Assembly: GCF_002943715.1 (NCBI RefSeq)
Contig: NZ_MQUA01000013.1
Span: 2,617,501-2,681,500, forward strand
DNA from: Polaribacter filamentus
GTDB lineage: Bacteria; Bacteroidota; Bacteroidia; Flavobacteriales; Flavobacteriaceae
DNA: 64,000 bases
Direction: 5' to 3'
The notes beneath the pieces are model-generated. The model saw nothing but the letters and a program-made list of their open reading frames with translations, did not search any database and was not told the origin of the DNA. This document shows positions 32,232-40,306 of the stretch, one piece after another (position 1 is the stretch's first letter; each line of letters opens with the position of its first letter). The position numbers were made by a program, and so were the translations under genes.

Positions 32232-33572
32232 TCACATACTATTTCCTGTTAATTTTTTATGCATTCTAATAGCATAACTATCAGACATTCCTGCAACGTA
32301 GCTGCAAATTAACATAATTCTGTTATACAGATTAGCACGCTCTATTTGATATTCTTGTGGTAATAAATTCAGAACTAATTGATCATAATTTGAAGCAGTA
32401 CCATCAAACTTATTGTTTAACGAATTTACGAAAATATTTAACAAGTCGGCAATAATTCTATAGCCAGCAACTTCTTTTTCTACAACTTCTTTACTTTTGT
32501 AAATTTTATCAACGCTAATTTTAATAATATCGTTAATCTGTGCCTCATAGGTACATTTATCTAATAAAGATTTATCAAAAGTTCCGCTTAAAATTGCTAC
32601 TTCATTTGCTAGAAAAATTTCTACAGCTTCATTAATTAAAACGCCAATTGCCAAAGCTCGCAAATAACTTACTCGGTCCTTTTTGTGTTTTAAAGAGTGG
32701 TATTTTTTACTATCAATCGTGTCTTTTACCAACTTTATCATGTATTCTAAAGCGAATTCCTCTTCGATTAAACCAAGATTAATTCCGTCTTCAAAATCTA
32801 TAATGGTGTAACAAATATCGTCTGCTGCTTCTACTAAATAGGCTAAAGGATGTCTGTAAAATGAATTATTTTCAACTGATTTTTGCAACAAACCTAGCTC
32901 TTGAACAACTTCTAAAAATTCTGTTTTTTCTGATTGAAAAACCCCGTATTTTTTATCAACGATATGATTTGTGGGCTTCTTTGGTAAACTTTCTTTTGGA
33001 TATTTTAAAAACGCTCCCAAAGTTGCATAGCTTAAACGCAATCCTCCAGAAATACCTTCTCTAGATTCAGTAAGAATTTTAAATCCGTTTGCATTTCCTT
33101 CAAAATCAATTAGATCTTGGTATTCTTTGGCTGATAATTGGTCTTTGTATTTTGCACCCTTTCCGGATTTAAAATACTCACCAATTGCTTTTTCTCCTGA
33201 ATGGCCAAAAGGCGGATTTCCAATATCGTGCGTTACTGAAGCTGCTGCAACAATAGCTCCAAAATCGTTAAAAGTGTAACCCAATTCTACTAAATTTGGA
33301 TGCCGTTCTAACAACACTTTCCCTACTCTTCTGCCTAAAGTTCTACCCACCACAGAAACTTCTAAACTGTGTGTTAATCGTGTGTGCACAAAGTCGGTTT
33401 CTGATAACGGAATTACTTGTGTTTTGTCTTGTAAACTTCTAAATGCCGATGAAAATATAATTCTATCAAAATCTACCTCGAAACCTAAACGAGTTTCGTC
33501 TTGCGCAATTCTTAGGCGTTTTTGTGTATCGCCAAAACGTTTTAAAGAAAGAAGTTGTTCCCAGTTCATCAT
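32232..33572 (-). CDS. dgt: Deoxyguanosinetriphosphate triphosphohydrolase (dNTPase)
   Basis: 446 aa from ATG 33572 (a GTG one codon earlier and a further ATG one codon later are also possible). HD-domain metal ligands are seen as HTRLTHSLEVS, then ASVTHDIGNPPFGHSGE with the His-Asp pair, and a distal Asp in LVEAADDICYTIID. Dgt hydrolyses dNTPs to nucleosides and triphosphate, controlling the dNTP pool. It is immediately downstream (same strand) of nrdA across a terminator, so dNTP making and breaking genes are neighbours. Family length is about 450 aa. An unrelated dNTPase of the same HD fold is possible. Confidence 0.9.
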   Translation of the reverse strand: MMNWEQLLSLKRFGDTQKRLRIAQDETRLGFEVDFDRIIFSSAFRSLQDKTQVIPLSETDFVHTRLTHSLEVSVVGRTLGRRVGKVLLERHPNLVELGYTFNDFGAIVAAASVTHDIGNPPFGHSGEKAIGEYFKSGKGAKYKDQLSAKEYQDLIDFEGNANGFKILTESREGISGGLRLSYATLGAFLKYPKESLPKKPTNHIVDKKYGVFQSEKTEFLEVVQELGLLQKSVENNSFYRHPLAYLVEAADDICYTIIDFEDGINLGLIEEEFALEYMIKLVKDTIDSKKYHSLKHKKDRVSYLRALAIGVLINEAVEIFLANEVAILSGTFDKSLLDKCTYEAQINDIIKISVDKIYKSKEVVEKEVAGYRIIADLLNIFVNSLNNKFDGTASNYDQLVLNLLPQEYQIERANLYNRIMLICSYVAGMSDSYAIRMHKKLTGNSM

Positions 33573-33597
33573 CACTTTTAATTTTTATCGAATTTAC

Positions 33598-33629
33598 AAA
33601 AAAAGAGAAGTATTTCTACTTCTCTTTTT
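33598..33629 (-). terminator. Terminator between nrdA and dgt
   Basis: A7, stem GAGAAGTA / TACTTCTC with loop TTTC, T5; it works on both strands, and on the minus strand the nrdA transcript is followed by seven T. Confidence 0.8.
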
Positions 33630-33720
33630 GTCAAGTTTTAATTTGATGAAATTTTATTTTAAAAAATCACAACATAATATAATAAATAGATTGCTTCGTT
33701 CCTCGCAATGAAGTTTTAGT

Positions 33721-36117
33721 TTAAGAACCACACATCTCGCAATCATCGTCTGGCGCTCCGTTTTTAGAAGCATCCACCATTGCTTTAAATTCGGTTGGAC
33801 TCATTGGTTTTTCTTCAATTACCTCTTCTGTTTTTTCTTTAGAAACTGTAAACTGCGTTGCATTTACTGCCGATTTTGTTCTTAAGTAATACATTCCTGT
33901 TTTTAAGCCAGATTTCCATCCGTAGAAATGCATTGAAGTTAATTTACCAAAATCTGGATCTTTCATAAACAAGTTCAAAGATTGAGATTGATCTATAAAA
34001 TAACCTCTATGACGCGCCATATCTATAATATCTTTCATACTCAATTCCCAAACTGTTTTGTATAATTCTCTTAAATCCGCAGGAATAGACTCTATATGCT
34101 GCACAGAACCATTTGCGCGCATAATGTTTTCTTTCATATCATTATCCCACAAACCTAGTTCTACTAAATCTTCTAGTAAATGTTTGTTTACAACAATAAA
34201 TTCTCCAGATAAAACTCTACGTGTATAAATATTAGAAGTATACGGCTCAAAAGCTTCATTGTTTCCTAAAATTTGCGAAGTAGATGCAGTAGGCATTGGC
34301 GCCATTAACAATGAGTTTCTAACTCCATGTTTCATTACTTGCTTACGCAATTTAGCCCACTCCCAATTTCCACTTAACTCTTCATCTTTAATTCCCCACA
34401 TATTGTACTGAAACTCTCCTTCAGACATTGGCGAACCTTTAAATGTAGAATACGGTCCCTTTGATTTTGCTAATTCCATAGAAGAAGTTACAGCCGCAAA
34501 ATACATGGTCTCAAATATTTCTTGATTCAATTTTTTAGCTTCATCACAGGTAAATGGTAAACGCAATTGAATAAAAGCATCTGCTAAACCTTGAATTCCT
34601 AAACCTACAGGTCTGTGTCTAAAGTTGGAGTTTTCTGCTTCTTTTACAGGGTAGTAATTCATATCAATCACAGTATCTAGATTACGAATTACTTTTTTAG
34701 TAATTTCAAATAATCTTTTGTGATTGAAAAATTTCTCTCCGTTTTCTTTTTCAGAAACAAACATTGGCAATGCAATAGATGCTAAATTACAAACAGCAAC
34801 TTCGTCTTTTGCTGTGAATTCCATAATTTCTGTACACAAGTTAGAAGAACGAATAGTTCCTAAATTCTTCTGATTTGTTTTACGGTTTACAGCATCTTTG
34901 TATAACATATAAGGAGTTCCTGTCTCAATTTGAGATTCTAAGATTTTCTCCCATAATTCGCGTGCTCTAATCGTTTTTCTTCCTTTACCCGCAACTTCGT
35001 AACTTGTATATAACCGTTCAAATTCTTCACCATAGGTGTCATATAAATGAGGACATTCGTGAGGACACATCAACGTCCAATCCCCATCTTGTTCTACACG
35101 TTTCATAAATAAATCTGAAATCCACATTGCGTAAAATAAATCTCTTGCACGCATTTCTTCTTTTCCGTGATTTTTCTTTAAATCTAAAAAGGAGAAAATA
35201 TCTGCATGCCAAGGCTCCAAATACATTGCAAAAGAACCTTTACGTTTTCCTCCACCTTGATCTACATAACGTGCCGTGTCATTAAATACTTTTAACATTG
35301 GCACAATTCCGTTAGATGTTCCGTTTGTTCCTGCAATGTAAGAACCTGTTGCTCTAATATTATGCAAAGACAAACCAATACCACCAGCAGATTGTGATAT
35401 TTTTGCAGTTTGTTTTAAGGTATCGTAAATTCCTTCAATACTATCGTCTTGCATTTGTAGTAAAAAACAAGAAGACATTTGTGGTTTTGGGGTACCCGCG
35501 TTAAATAATGTTGGCGTTGCATGTGTAAAATATTTTTTACTCATTAACTCATACGTTTCAATTGCTTCATCAATATCATTTTTATGAATACCGATAGAAA
35601 CACGCATTAACATATGTTGTGGACGTTCTGCAATTTTACCGTTCAATTTTAACAAATAAGAACGCTCTAAAGTTTTAAAACCAAAGTAATCGTAGCTAAA
35701 ATCTCTATTATAAATAATAGTAGAATCTAATTTTTCTGCATTGTCTTTAATGATTTTATACACATCGTCTGCCAACAATGGCGCTTTCTTTTCTGTACGT
35801 GGATTTACATAATAATACAAATCATCCATGGTTTCTGAGAATGATTTTTTGGTGTTTTTATGTAAGTTAGAAACGGCTATTCTTGCTGCTAATTTTGCGT
35901 AATCTGGGTGTGCAGTTGTCATTGTAGCGGCAGTTTCTGCTGCTAAATTATCTAATTCGGATGTGGTTACACCATCATACAAGCCCTCAATAACACGCAT
36001 TGCAACTTTTACGGGCTCAACGATATCGTTTAATCCGTAACACATTTTTTTAACTCTTGCAGTGATCTTATCGAACATCACTGGTTCTTGTTTGCCATCT
36101 CTTTTTAATACGTACAT
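33721..36117 (-). CDS. nrdA: Ribonucleoside-diphosphate reductase large subunit (class Ia)
   Basis: 798 aa from ATG 36117 ([18 protein letters not shown]); an upstream in-frame extension is less likely. An N-terminal ATP-cone (about 1-90) is followed by the RNR alpha barrel with the substrate cysteines in SSCFLLQM and [10 protein letters not shown] and [10 protein letters not shown], plus the radical-transfer tyrosines near YMLYKDAV and the C-terminal redox pair CEMCGS. With NrdB it reduces NDPs to dNDPs, using a stable tyrosyl radical and glutaredoxin/thioredoxin electrons. nrdB lies 147 bp upstream on the same strand, so the order is nrdB-nrdA, as in many Bacteroidota. The ATP cone allows dATP/ATP control. 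Confidence 0.95.
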   Translation of the reverse strand: MYVLKRDGKQEPVMFDKITARVKKMCYGLNDIVEPVKVAMRVIEGLYDGVTTSELDNLAAETAATMTTAHPDYAKLAARIAVSNLHKNTKKSFSETMDDLYYYVNPRTEKKAPLLADDVYKIIKDNAEKLDSTIIYNRDFSYDYFGFKTLERSYLLKLNGKIAERPQHMLMRVSIGIHKNDIDEAIETYELMSKKYFTHATPTLFNAGTPKPQMSSCFLLQMQDDSIEGIYDTLKQTAKISQSAGGIGLSLHNIRATGSYIAGTNGTSNGIVPMLKVFNDTARYVDQGGGKRKGSFAMYLEPWHADIFSFLDLKKNHGKEEMRARDLFYAMWISDLFMKRVEQDGDWTLMCPHECPHLYDTYGEEFERLYTSYEVAGKGRKTIRARELWEKILESQIETGTPYMLYKDAVNRKTNQKNLGTIRSSNLCTEIMEFTAKDEVAVCNLASIALPMFVSEKENGEKFFNHKRLFEITKKVIRNLDTVIDMNYYPVKEAENSNFRHRPVGLGIQGLADAFIQLRLPFTCDEAKKLNQEIFETMYFAAVTSSMELAKSKGPYSTFKGSPMSEGEFQYNMWGIKDEELSGNWEWAKLRKQVMKHGVRNSLLMAPMPTASTSQILGNNEAFEPYTSNIYTRRVLSGEFIVVNKHLLEDLVELGLWDNDMKENIMRANGSVQHIESIPADLRELYKTVWELSMKDIIDMARHRGYFIDQSQSLNLFMKDPDFGKLTSMHFYGWKSGLKTGMYYLRTKSAVNATQFTVSKEKTEEVIEEKPMSPTEFKAMVDASKNGAPDDDCEMCGS

Positions 36118-36264
36118 TGGGTTGTTTGGTTTTATTTTAAACTTAATTATGATAGCCGCCAAAACATCCACATTTTGGCAGTTTAACTTTATAATCCTAA
36201 TAGTGCATATCAGAATTTACAGAATTCTTTTCATAGGGAATTTAGTTTCTAAAAAGGAACTAAA

Positions 36265-37236
36265 TTAAAAATCAGAATCAAAACTTATACTCCCTGTTCC
36301 GCCCGATTTTACACCCGCTTTTTGATACTCAGAAACTCTTTTTTCGAAAAAATTCGTTTTTCCTTCCAAAGAAATCATTTCCATAAAATCAAAAGGATTT
36401 GTAGCATCATATTCTTTTTCACATCCAAATTCTAATAACAATCTGTCTGTAACAAATTCTAAATATTGCGTCATCAACTTAGAATTCATACCAATCAAAC
36501 TTGCAGGCAAGGACTCTGTAATAAACTCACGCTCAATATTTAAGGCGTCGATTAAAATTTCTCTAATACGCTCTGGAGAAACTCTATTTACAATATGATT
36601 GTTATGCAAATGCACCGCAAAATCAGCATGCATTCCTTCATCCCTAGAAATTAATTCGTTAGAAAAAGTTAATCCTGGTAGTAATCCTCTTTTCTTTAAC
36701 CAGAAAATTGAACAAAATGCTCCTGAAAAGAAAATTCCTTCAACGGCTGCAAAAGCAATTAAACGCTCTGCAAAAGAATCAGATTCTATCCATTTTAAAG
36801 CCCAATCTGCTTTTTTCTTAATTGCAGGAAAAACTTCGATTGCTCTAAATAATCTATCTTTTTCTACTTCGTCCTTAACATAGGTGTCTATTAATAAAGA
36901 ATAAGTTTCAGAATGAACGTTTTCCATCATGATTTGAAATCCGTAGAAGAATTTTGCTTCAGAGTATTGTACTTCATTCACAAAGTTCTCTGCTAAATTT
37001 TCGTTTACAATTCCGTCTGAAGCGGCAAAAAATGCTAAAATATGTTTGATAAAATAACGCTCATCATCCGTTAATTTGGTATTCCAATCTACAATATCAG
37101 CATGTAGATCGATTTCTTCTGCAGTCCAAAAACAAGCTTGTTGTTTTTTGTACCATTCCCATAAATCATCGTGTTGAATAGGAAAAATCACGAAGCGATT
37201 ATCATTTGGTTGTAAAATTGGTTCTTTAAAAGACAT
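36265..37236 (-). CDS. nrdB: Ribonucleoside-diphosphate reductase small subunit (class Ia)
   Basis: 323 aa. The radical tyrosine is Tyr112 in [13 protein letters not shown]; the metal ligands are Asp47 (IDLHAD), Glu105 and His108 (MMENVHSE), and the later E and H of [10 protein letters not shown], of the eukaryotic-like type. The C terminus GSISFDSDF docks on NrdA. A 373-bp noncoding region upstream holds a perfect DnaA box; nrd operons in other bacteria are regulated by DnaA, so dNTP supply may be tied to replication initiation. It is the first gene of the nrdBA operon, 147 bp before nrdA. Confidence 0.95.
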   Translation of the reverse strand: MSFKEPILQPNDNRFVIFPIQHDDLWEWYKKQQACFWTAEEIDLHADIVDWNTKLTDDERYFIKHILAFFAASDGIVNENLAENFVNEVQYSEAKFFYGFQIMMENVHSETYSLLIDTYVKDEVEKDRLFRAIEVFPAIKKKADWALKWIESDSFAERLIAFAAVEGIFFSGAFCSIFWLKKRGLLPGLTFSNELISRDEGMHADFAVHLHNNHIVNRVSPERIREILIDALNIEREFITESLPASLIGMNSKLMTQYLEFVTDRLLLEFGCEKEYDATNPFDFMEMISLEGKTNFFEKRVSEYQKAGVKSGGTGSISFDSDF

Positions 37237-37573
37237 TTATTGTTGAAATTTGAGTGTTATTAAAACTTAATAAATCGCTATAAAACGACTCCTACAAAGA
37301 TGGACTTTTTTGTTCCAAAATGAAAGCCATACTTATCCACAAAACCCATGAAGTTTTTAACAAAATGGAACTTTTTTGATTTTTTAGTGATTTTAATTTT
37401 TTTTTCAAAAAACTGTTTTACAGTGTTTTAAAATAAAAAAAAAGCTTAAAGTCCTGATTATATTGACATTCTTAAAATAGTCATCTCATAAATTTTTTGT
37501 AATTTTTTAAAAAAATTTTATTCAAAAAAAACATTGATTTTATTAAAAATTAAAAAAAAACACTTAAAATATG
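37237..37573. other. Noncoding region upstream of nrdB and csp
   Basis: About 340 bp, very AT-rich, with long A and T runs at 37380-37570. It holds the promoters of nrdB (minus, a weak match CATCTTTG reading on the minus strand near 37298-37305) and of the csp gene. Two GGA(A)CTTTTTTG copies (about 37301 and 37366) are direct repeats, and GTTCCAAAAT / AAAATGGAAC form an inverted pair around the DnaA box. No gene seen. Confidence 0.45.
37333..37341 (+). promoter_or_regulatory. Perfect DnaA box upstream of nrdB
   Basis: TTATCCACA, an exact match to the E. coli DnaA box, 97 bp upstream of the nrdB ATG. One exact box is expected by chance roughly 0.3 times in this window, so placement beside nrdB is suggestive but not proof. 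Confidence 0.45.
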
Positions 37574-37581
37574 TATATTTG
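37574..37581 (+). promoter_or_regulatory. -7 promoter element of the cold-shock gene
   Basis: TATATTTG, a full match to TAnnTTTG, 29 bp before the GTG start, preceded by a long A/T-rich upstream region. Confidence 0.55.
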
Positions 37582-37610
37582 AATATTATTAACATTTATT
37601 ATTTATCAAA

Positions 37611-37802
37611 GTGAAAAACGGAACAGTAAAATTCTTCAATGAATCTAAAGGATTTGGATTTGTAATCGAAGATGGAACAAAAACAGAGTATTTCTTACAT
37701 GTATCAGGCTTAATCGACGAGGTTAGAGAAGGCGATGCAGTAGAATTTGATCTTAAAGAAGGTAGAAAAGGTTTAAATGCAGTAGACGTTAGAGTAATCT
37801 AA
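37611..37802 (+). CDS. Cold-shock domain protein (CspA family)
   Basis: 63 aa from a GTG (translated Met; VKNGTVKFFNESKGFGFVI). The single cold-shock domain has RNP1 in KGFGFV (13-18) and an RNP2-like YFLHVS (28-33, usually VFVHFS), both for binding single-stranded RNA or DNA. It is a nucleic-acid chaperone active in cold adaptation or general translation. The leader is about 23 nt, too short for a long thermosensor UTR. It is monocistronic, with a strong terminator that merges into the ctaA promoter. Length is on the short side of CspA proteins. Confidence 0.92.
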   Translation: MKNGTVKFFNESKGFGFVIEDGTKTEYFLHVSGLIDEVREGDAVEFDLKEGRKGLNAVDVRVI

Positions 37803-37830
37803 TTATTTTAAAATTTTTTACAGAAAAAAG

Positions 37831-37862
37831 ATCGTCTAAATTATTTTTAGACGATTTTTTTT
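37831..37862 (+). terminator. Terminator of the cold-shock gene
   Basis: Stem ATCGTCTAAA / TTTAGACGAT with a 5-nt loop, followed by T7-T8. Confidence 0.85.
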
Positions 37863-37867
37863 TGCCG

Positions 37868-37875
37868 TATTTTTG
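37868..37875 (+). promoter_or_regulatory. -7 promoter element of ctaA
   Basis: TATTTTTG, full match to TAnnTTTG, only 5 bp after the T-run of the csp terminator and 14 bp before the ctaA ATG. Confidence 0.55.
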
Positions 37876-37889
37876 TAGAAATATTATAA

Positions 37890-38921
37890 ATGATGAAAAA
37901 TAGGTTCCCACAAATTGTACAAATTGCTATTATTTCTGTTTATTTAATCTTCTTGGCAGGCTCTATTGTAAGAATGACGGGTTCTGGAATGGGCTGTCCA
38001 GATTGGCCAAAATGTTTTGGGTATTACATACCGCCCACTTCGGAAGACCAAATTATATGGAAACCAAATACAACGTTTAAAAAAGGCTATATTATTATAA
38101 AAGACGAAGTTTTATTTGTTGCTGAAAAAGATATTAAAACTGAAGCAGAATTCAACATAAAACTCTGGAAAAGGTACGTAAAACACGATTATGCTACTTT
38201 TAATAAATTTCATACTTGGACAGAATATATAAATAGACTAGCAACCGTACTTTCTGGTTTTGTATTCTTGTTTTTAATCTATGCCGCATCTAAATTCTGG
38301 AAAGAAGATAAAAGAATACCGCTACTAGCCTACGCTGCTTTTTTCTTAATGTTGGTAGAAGCTGTAATGGGCAAAATCGTAGTTGACACCAATTTAAAAC
38401 CAGGATTAATAACCGTTCACATGATTATTGGTTTGATAATTATAGGTCTTCTGTTACAATTAAAATTCATCATTTCTACTGATAAAAAGAAATACAACTA
38501 CAACTCGTTATTTAATAAATTATTAATTATTTCTGTAATTTTCTCTTTAATTCAGGTTGCCATGGGTACGCAAGTAAGACAATTTATAGACGAACAAGTA
38601 AAACAGTTTGGTTTTGAAAACAAGAATTATAGCTTGATGAATCCTAGTTTTAAATTCTATTTTCATAGATCTTTTACCATTGCAATTGTACTTGTAAACT
38701 TCGGACTGTTTTACATCAATCAAATTAAAAATCTAGGTTATAAACTGGTAAATTGGATTGTTTTCCTAATCTTTTTAGAAACCATAACAGGAATTTTAAT
38801 GTATTATGCAGAATTCCCTATAGGAACACAAGCAACACACTTATTGGCTGGAGCAATTTTATTTGGACTGCAATTTTACTTATGGATACAGAGTAGAAGG
38901 ACCGTTTCTAGTAGTAAGTAA
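37890..38921 (+). CDS. ctaA: Heme A synthase (COX15/CtaA)
   Basis: 343 aa (or 342 from the second of two adjacent ATG codons). Eight membrane helices with heme-binding histidines in FNKFHTWTEYINRL, LITVHMIIG, FYFHRSFTIA and ATHLLAGAIL. The motif SIVRMTGSGMGCPDWPKCFG near residues 24-43 is the COX15 signature. It converts heme O to heme A for aa3-type cytochrome oxidase. The oxidase subunit genes of the window are at 62-64 kb, with assembly factors SCO and DUF420, so this gene serves them in trans. It has its own promoter at 37868. Confidence 0.92.
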   Translation: MMKNRFPQIVQIAIISVYLIFLAGSIVRMTGSGMGCPDWPKCFGYYIPPTSEDQIIWKPNTTFKKGYIIIKDEVLFVAEKDIKTEAEFNIKLWKRYVKHDYATFNKFHTWTEYINRLATVLSGFVFLFLIYAASKFWKEDKRIPLLAYAAFFLMLVEAVMGKIVVDTNLKPGLITVHMIIGLIIIGLLLQLKFIISTDKKKYNYNSLFNKLLIISVIFSLIQVAMGTQVRQFIDEQVKQFGFENKNYSLMNPSFKFYFHRSFTIAIVLVNFGLFYINQIKNLGYKLVNWIVFLIFLETITGILMYYAEFPIGTQATHLLAGAILFGLQFYLWIQSRRTVSSSK

Positions 38922-38940
38922 ATTAGTTAGCATTTTTCAC

Positions 38941-39057
38941 TATCAGGTAGCAGTTTCTCACTGTTACGTAAACTACGCCTGCCTGCTGACACTGAGCACC
39001 GCGACTGAAAACTAAAGACTGAAAAATGATAATTGAAGACTGATAACTGAAGACTAA
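38941..39057. repeat. Intergenic repetitive stretch with GC-rich core
   Basis: About 115 bp. A local GC-rich patch (CTACGCCTGCCTGCTGACAC, about 38970-39000) is followed by degenerate repeats of an ACTGAA/GACTGA unit (38991-39055, units such as GACTGAAAACT, AGACTGAAAAA, AGACTGATAACTGAAGACT). The composition is unlike the surrounding 30% GC. Such strings are known between genes in flavobacteria; nothing codes here. Confidence 0.5.
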
Positions 39058-39059
39058 CC

Positions 39060-39479
39060 CTACGGATGTGCATTTACCCAAATTTCACCATCAGAAAAAT
39101 GTTCTTTTTTCCAGATAGGAACTGTTTCTTTTAAAATATCAATTGCAAATTCGCAGGCTAAAAAAGCGGCTTTTCTATGTTTTGCGGATGCAGTGATGAT
39201 TACAGGAATATCACCAATTTGAAGCATTCCCTCGGCATGATGAATAGCAATTTTTTTTATATCAAATTTTGATAACGTTAAATCTGCAATTTTTTGCATT
39301 TCTTTAATTGCCATTGGCTTATAAGTCGAGAAATCTAGTTGTACAACTTCTTTTCCTTGCGTATCATTTCTAACAGTACCAATAAATGCAGAAATTCCGC
39401 CACAAGAATCGTCTTCTACAAATTGATAACATTCTTGTAAATCTAACTTTTCTGTTGTTATTTTAATTGAAGTTCTCAT
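39060..39479 (-). CDS. moaE: Molybdopterin synthase catalytic subunit
   Basis: 139 aa from ATG 39477-39479 (MRTSIKITTEKLDL). Upstream in-frame codons exist, but the -7 element at 39520-39527 lies so close to the next ATG (39518) that the transcript would start at or after it; this promoter decides the start. MoaE motifs are present: GAFIGTVR-type FIGTVRNDTQGKEV, IAIHHAEGMLQIGD, ASAKHRKAAF with the Lys for product release, and VPIWKKEHFSDGEIWVN. With MoaD it inserts the dithiolene sulfurs into molybdopterin. moaD is 0.6 kb away on the same strand with a DUF3817 gene between them on the other strand. Confidence 0.92.
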   Translation of the reverse strand: MRTSIKITTEKLDLQECYQFVEDDSCGGISAFIGTVRNDTQGKEVVQLDFSTYKPMAIKEMQKIADLTLSKFDIKKIAIHHAEGMLQIGDIPVIITASAKHRKAAFLACEFAIDILKETVPIWKKEHFSDGEIWVNAHP

Positions 39480-39519
39480 TATTTTAAGAAAAACTGAATC
39501 AGTTTCGGTATATTTCATA

Positions 39520-39549
39520 CAAAAATAGGAAAACAAAATTGTATTTTTG
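39520..39549. promoter_or_regulatory. Divergent -7 elements for moaE and the DUF3817 gene
   Basis: Minus strand TATTTTTG at 39520-39527 for moaE, and plus strand TATTTTTG at 39542-39549 for the DUF3817 gene: two exact TAnnTTTG matches 14 bp apart. The plus transcript would have a leader of about 100 nt (39555-39651). Confidence 0.55.
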
Positions 39550-39651
39550 TAAAAAAAAATAAAACGTCTGTATAAGAGTTTTAGGGTAAATAACCTGCTT
39601 CTAAATTAAACAGATTGCTTTTTAAACCCAATTGTAGGGGTCAAGCTCTTA

Positions 39652-39945
39652 ATGACGAAAAACAAATACATGAAAAATATCTTTAGAGTTGTTAGTTTTT
39701 TAGAAGGAATTTCTTACTTATTATTGATGAGTTTAGGCTTGTATTATAAATATGCTTTAAACGACCCTAGTTATGTAAAAATGTTTGGAATGCCTCACGG
39801 CGTTTTATTTATGCTTTATATTATTTTAGCAATCATGCTTAAAAAAGAAATGAATTGGAATGTCAAAGATTTAGGAATCATTTTACTTTGTTCTATTCTT
39901 CCTTTTGGAACTTTTTATATGGATTATAAGTATTTAAAGAAGTAG
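39652..39945 (+). CDS. DUF3817 family membrane protein
   Basis: 97 aa from the ATG at 39652, or 91 aa from the second ATG at 39670 (MKNIFRVVSFLEGISYLLLM), which fits the family start better. Three predicted helices (about 12-30, 42-65 and 70-92) and the conserved FLEGISYL, MPHGVLFMLY and LPFGTFYMD stretches identify DUF3817. Function unknown. It is separated from moaE by divergent promoters and a 100-nt leader in which no riboswitch structure is evident to me. Confidence 0.8.
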   Translation: MTKNKYMKNIFRVVSFLEGISYLLLMSLGLYYKYALNDPSYVKMFGMPHGVLFMLYIILAIMLKKEMNWNVKDLGIILLCSILPFGTFYMDYKYLKK

Positions 39946-40044
39946 ATTTTTTATTTCACTGCTCCTCAAAAAGAAAAACACAGAAATTCACTGTGTAAAT
40001 CTGTACAAAATTTTCTTACCTTTAGAAAGAGTAGTACCAACTTC

Positions 40045-40287
40045 CTATCCACCACTTACAGGCGGAATAACCGCAACAACATCACCAGTTTTGATGATTA
40101 CATCATCAGTTGCATAGGCTTCATTTACAGCAATTGCATACGTATTAACATTTTCTAATTGATTAAATCTTTCTTTTAAAACGTATTTAAAATCTTTTAT
40201 GGATATATTTTCTTCAACAACTATTTGCAATTCTGATGCGCCAGCAAAATCTGTTGTAATTCCGAAAAAAAGTGTTTTTATGTTCAT
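40045..40287 (-). CDS. moaD: Molybdopterin synthase sulfur carrier subunit
   Basis: 80 aa from ATG 40285-40287 (MNIKTLFFGI); an upstream TTG adds three residues. The ubiquitin-like fold ends in the typical PPVSGG; the terminal Gly is thiocarboxylated and donates sulfur to precursor Z. Partner of MoaE (39060-39479), with a DUF3817 gene on the other strand between them. No other moa genes are in the window. The stop is just 18 bp before the downstream 3' end of the neighbour's frame. Confidence 0.88.
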   Translation of the reverse strand: MNIKTLFFGITTDFAGASELQIVVEENISIKDFKYVLKERFNQLENVNTYAIAVNEAYATDDVIIKTGDVVAVIPPVSGG

Positions 40288-40306
40288 CAGCAACAAAGAT
40301 AAAGTT

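Noticed and set aside
39480-39536. Longer moaE start
   Set aside because: The -7 element (39520-39527) is too close to the next ATG; the family start is ATG 39479.
39555-39651. Possible riboswitch in the DUF3817 leader
   Set aside because: A 100-nt leader between moaE and DUF3817 with AAGAG/CTCTT complementary ends, but no known riboswitch core that I can identify.
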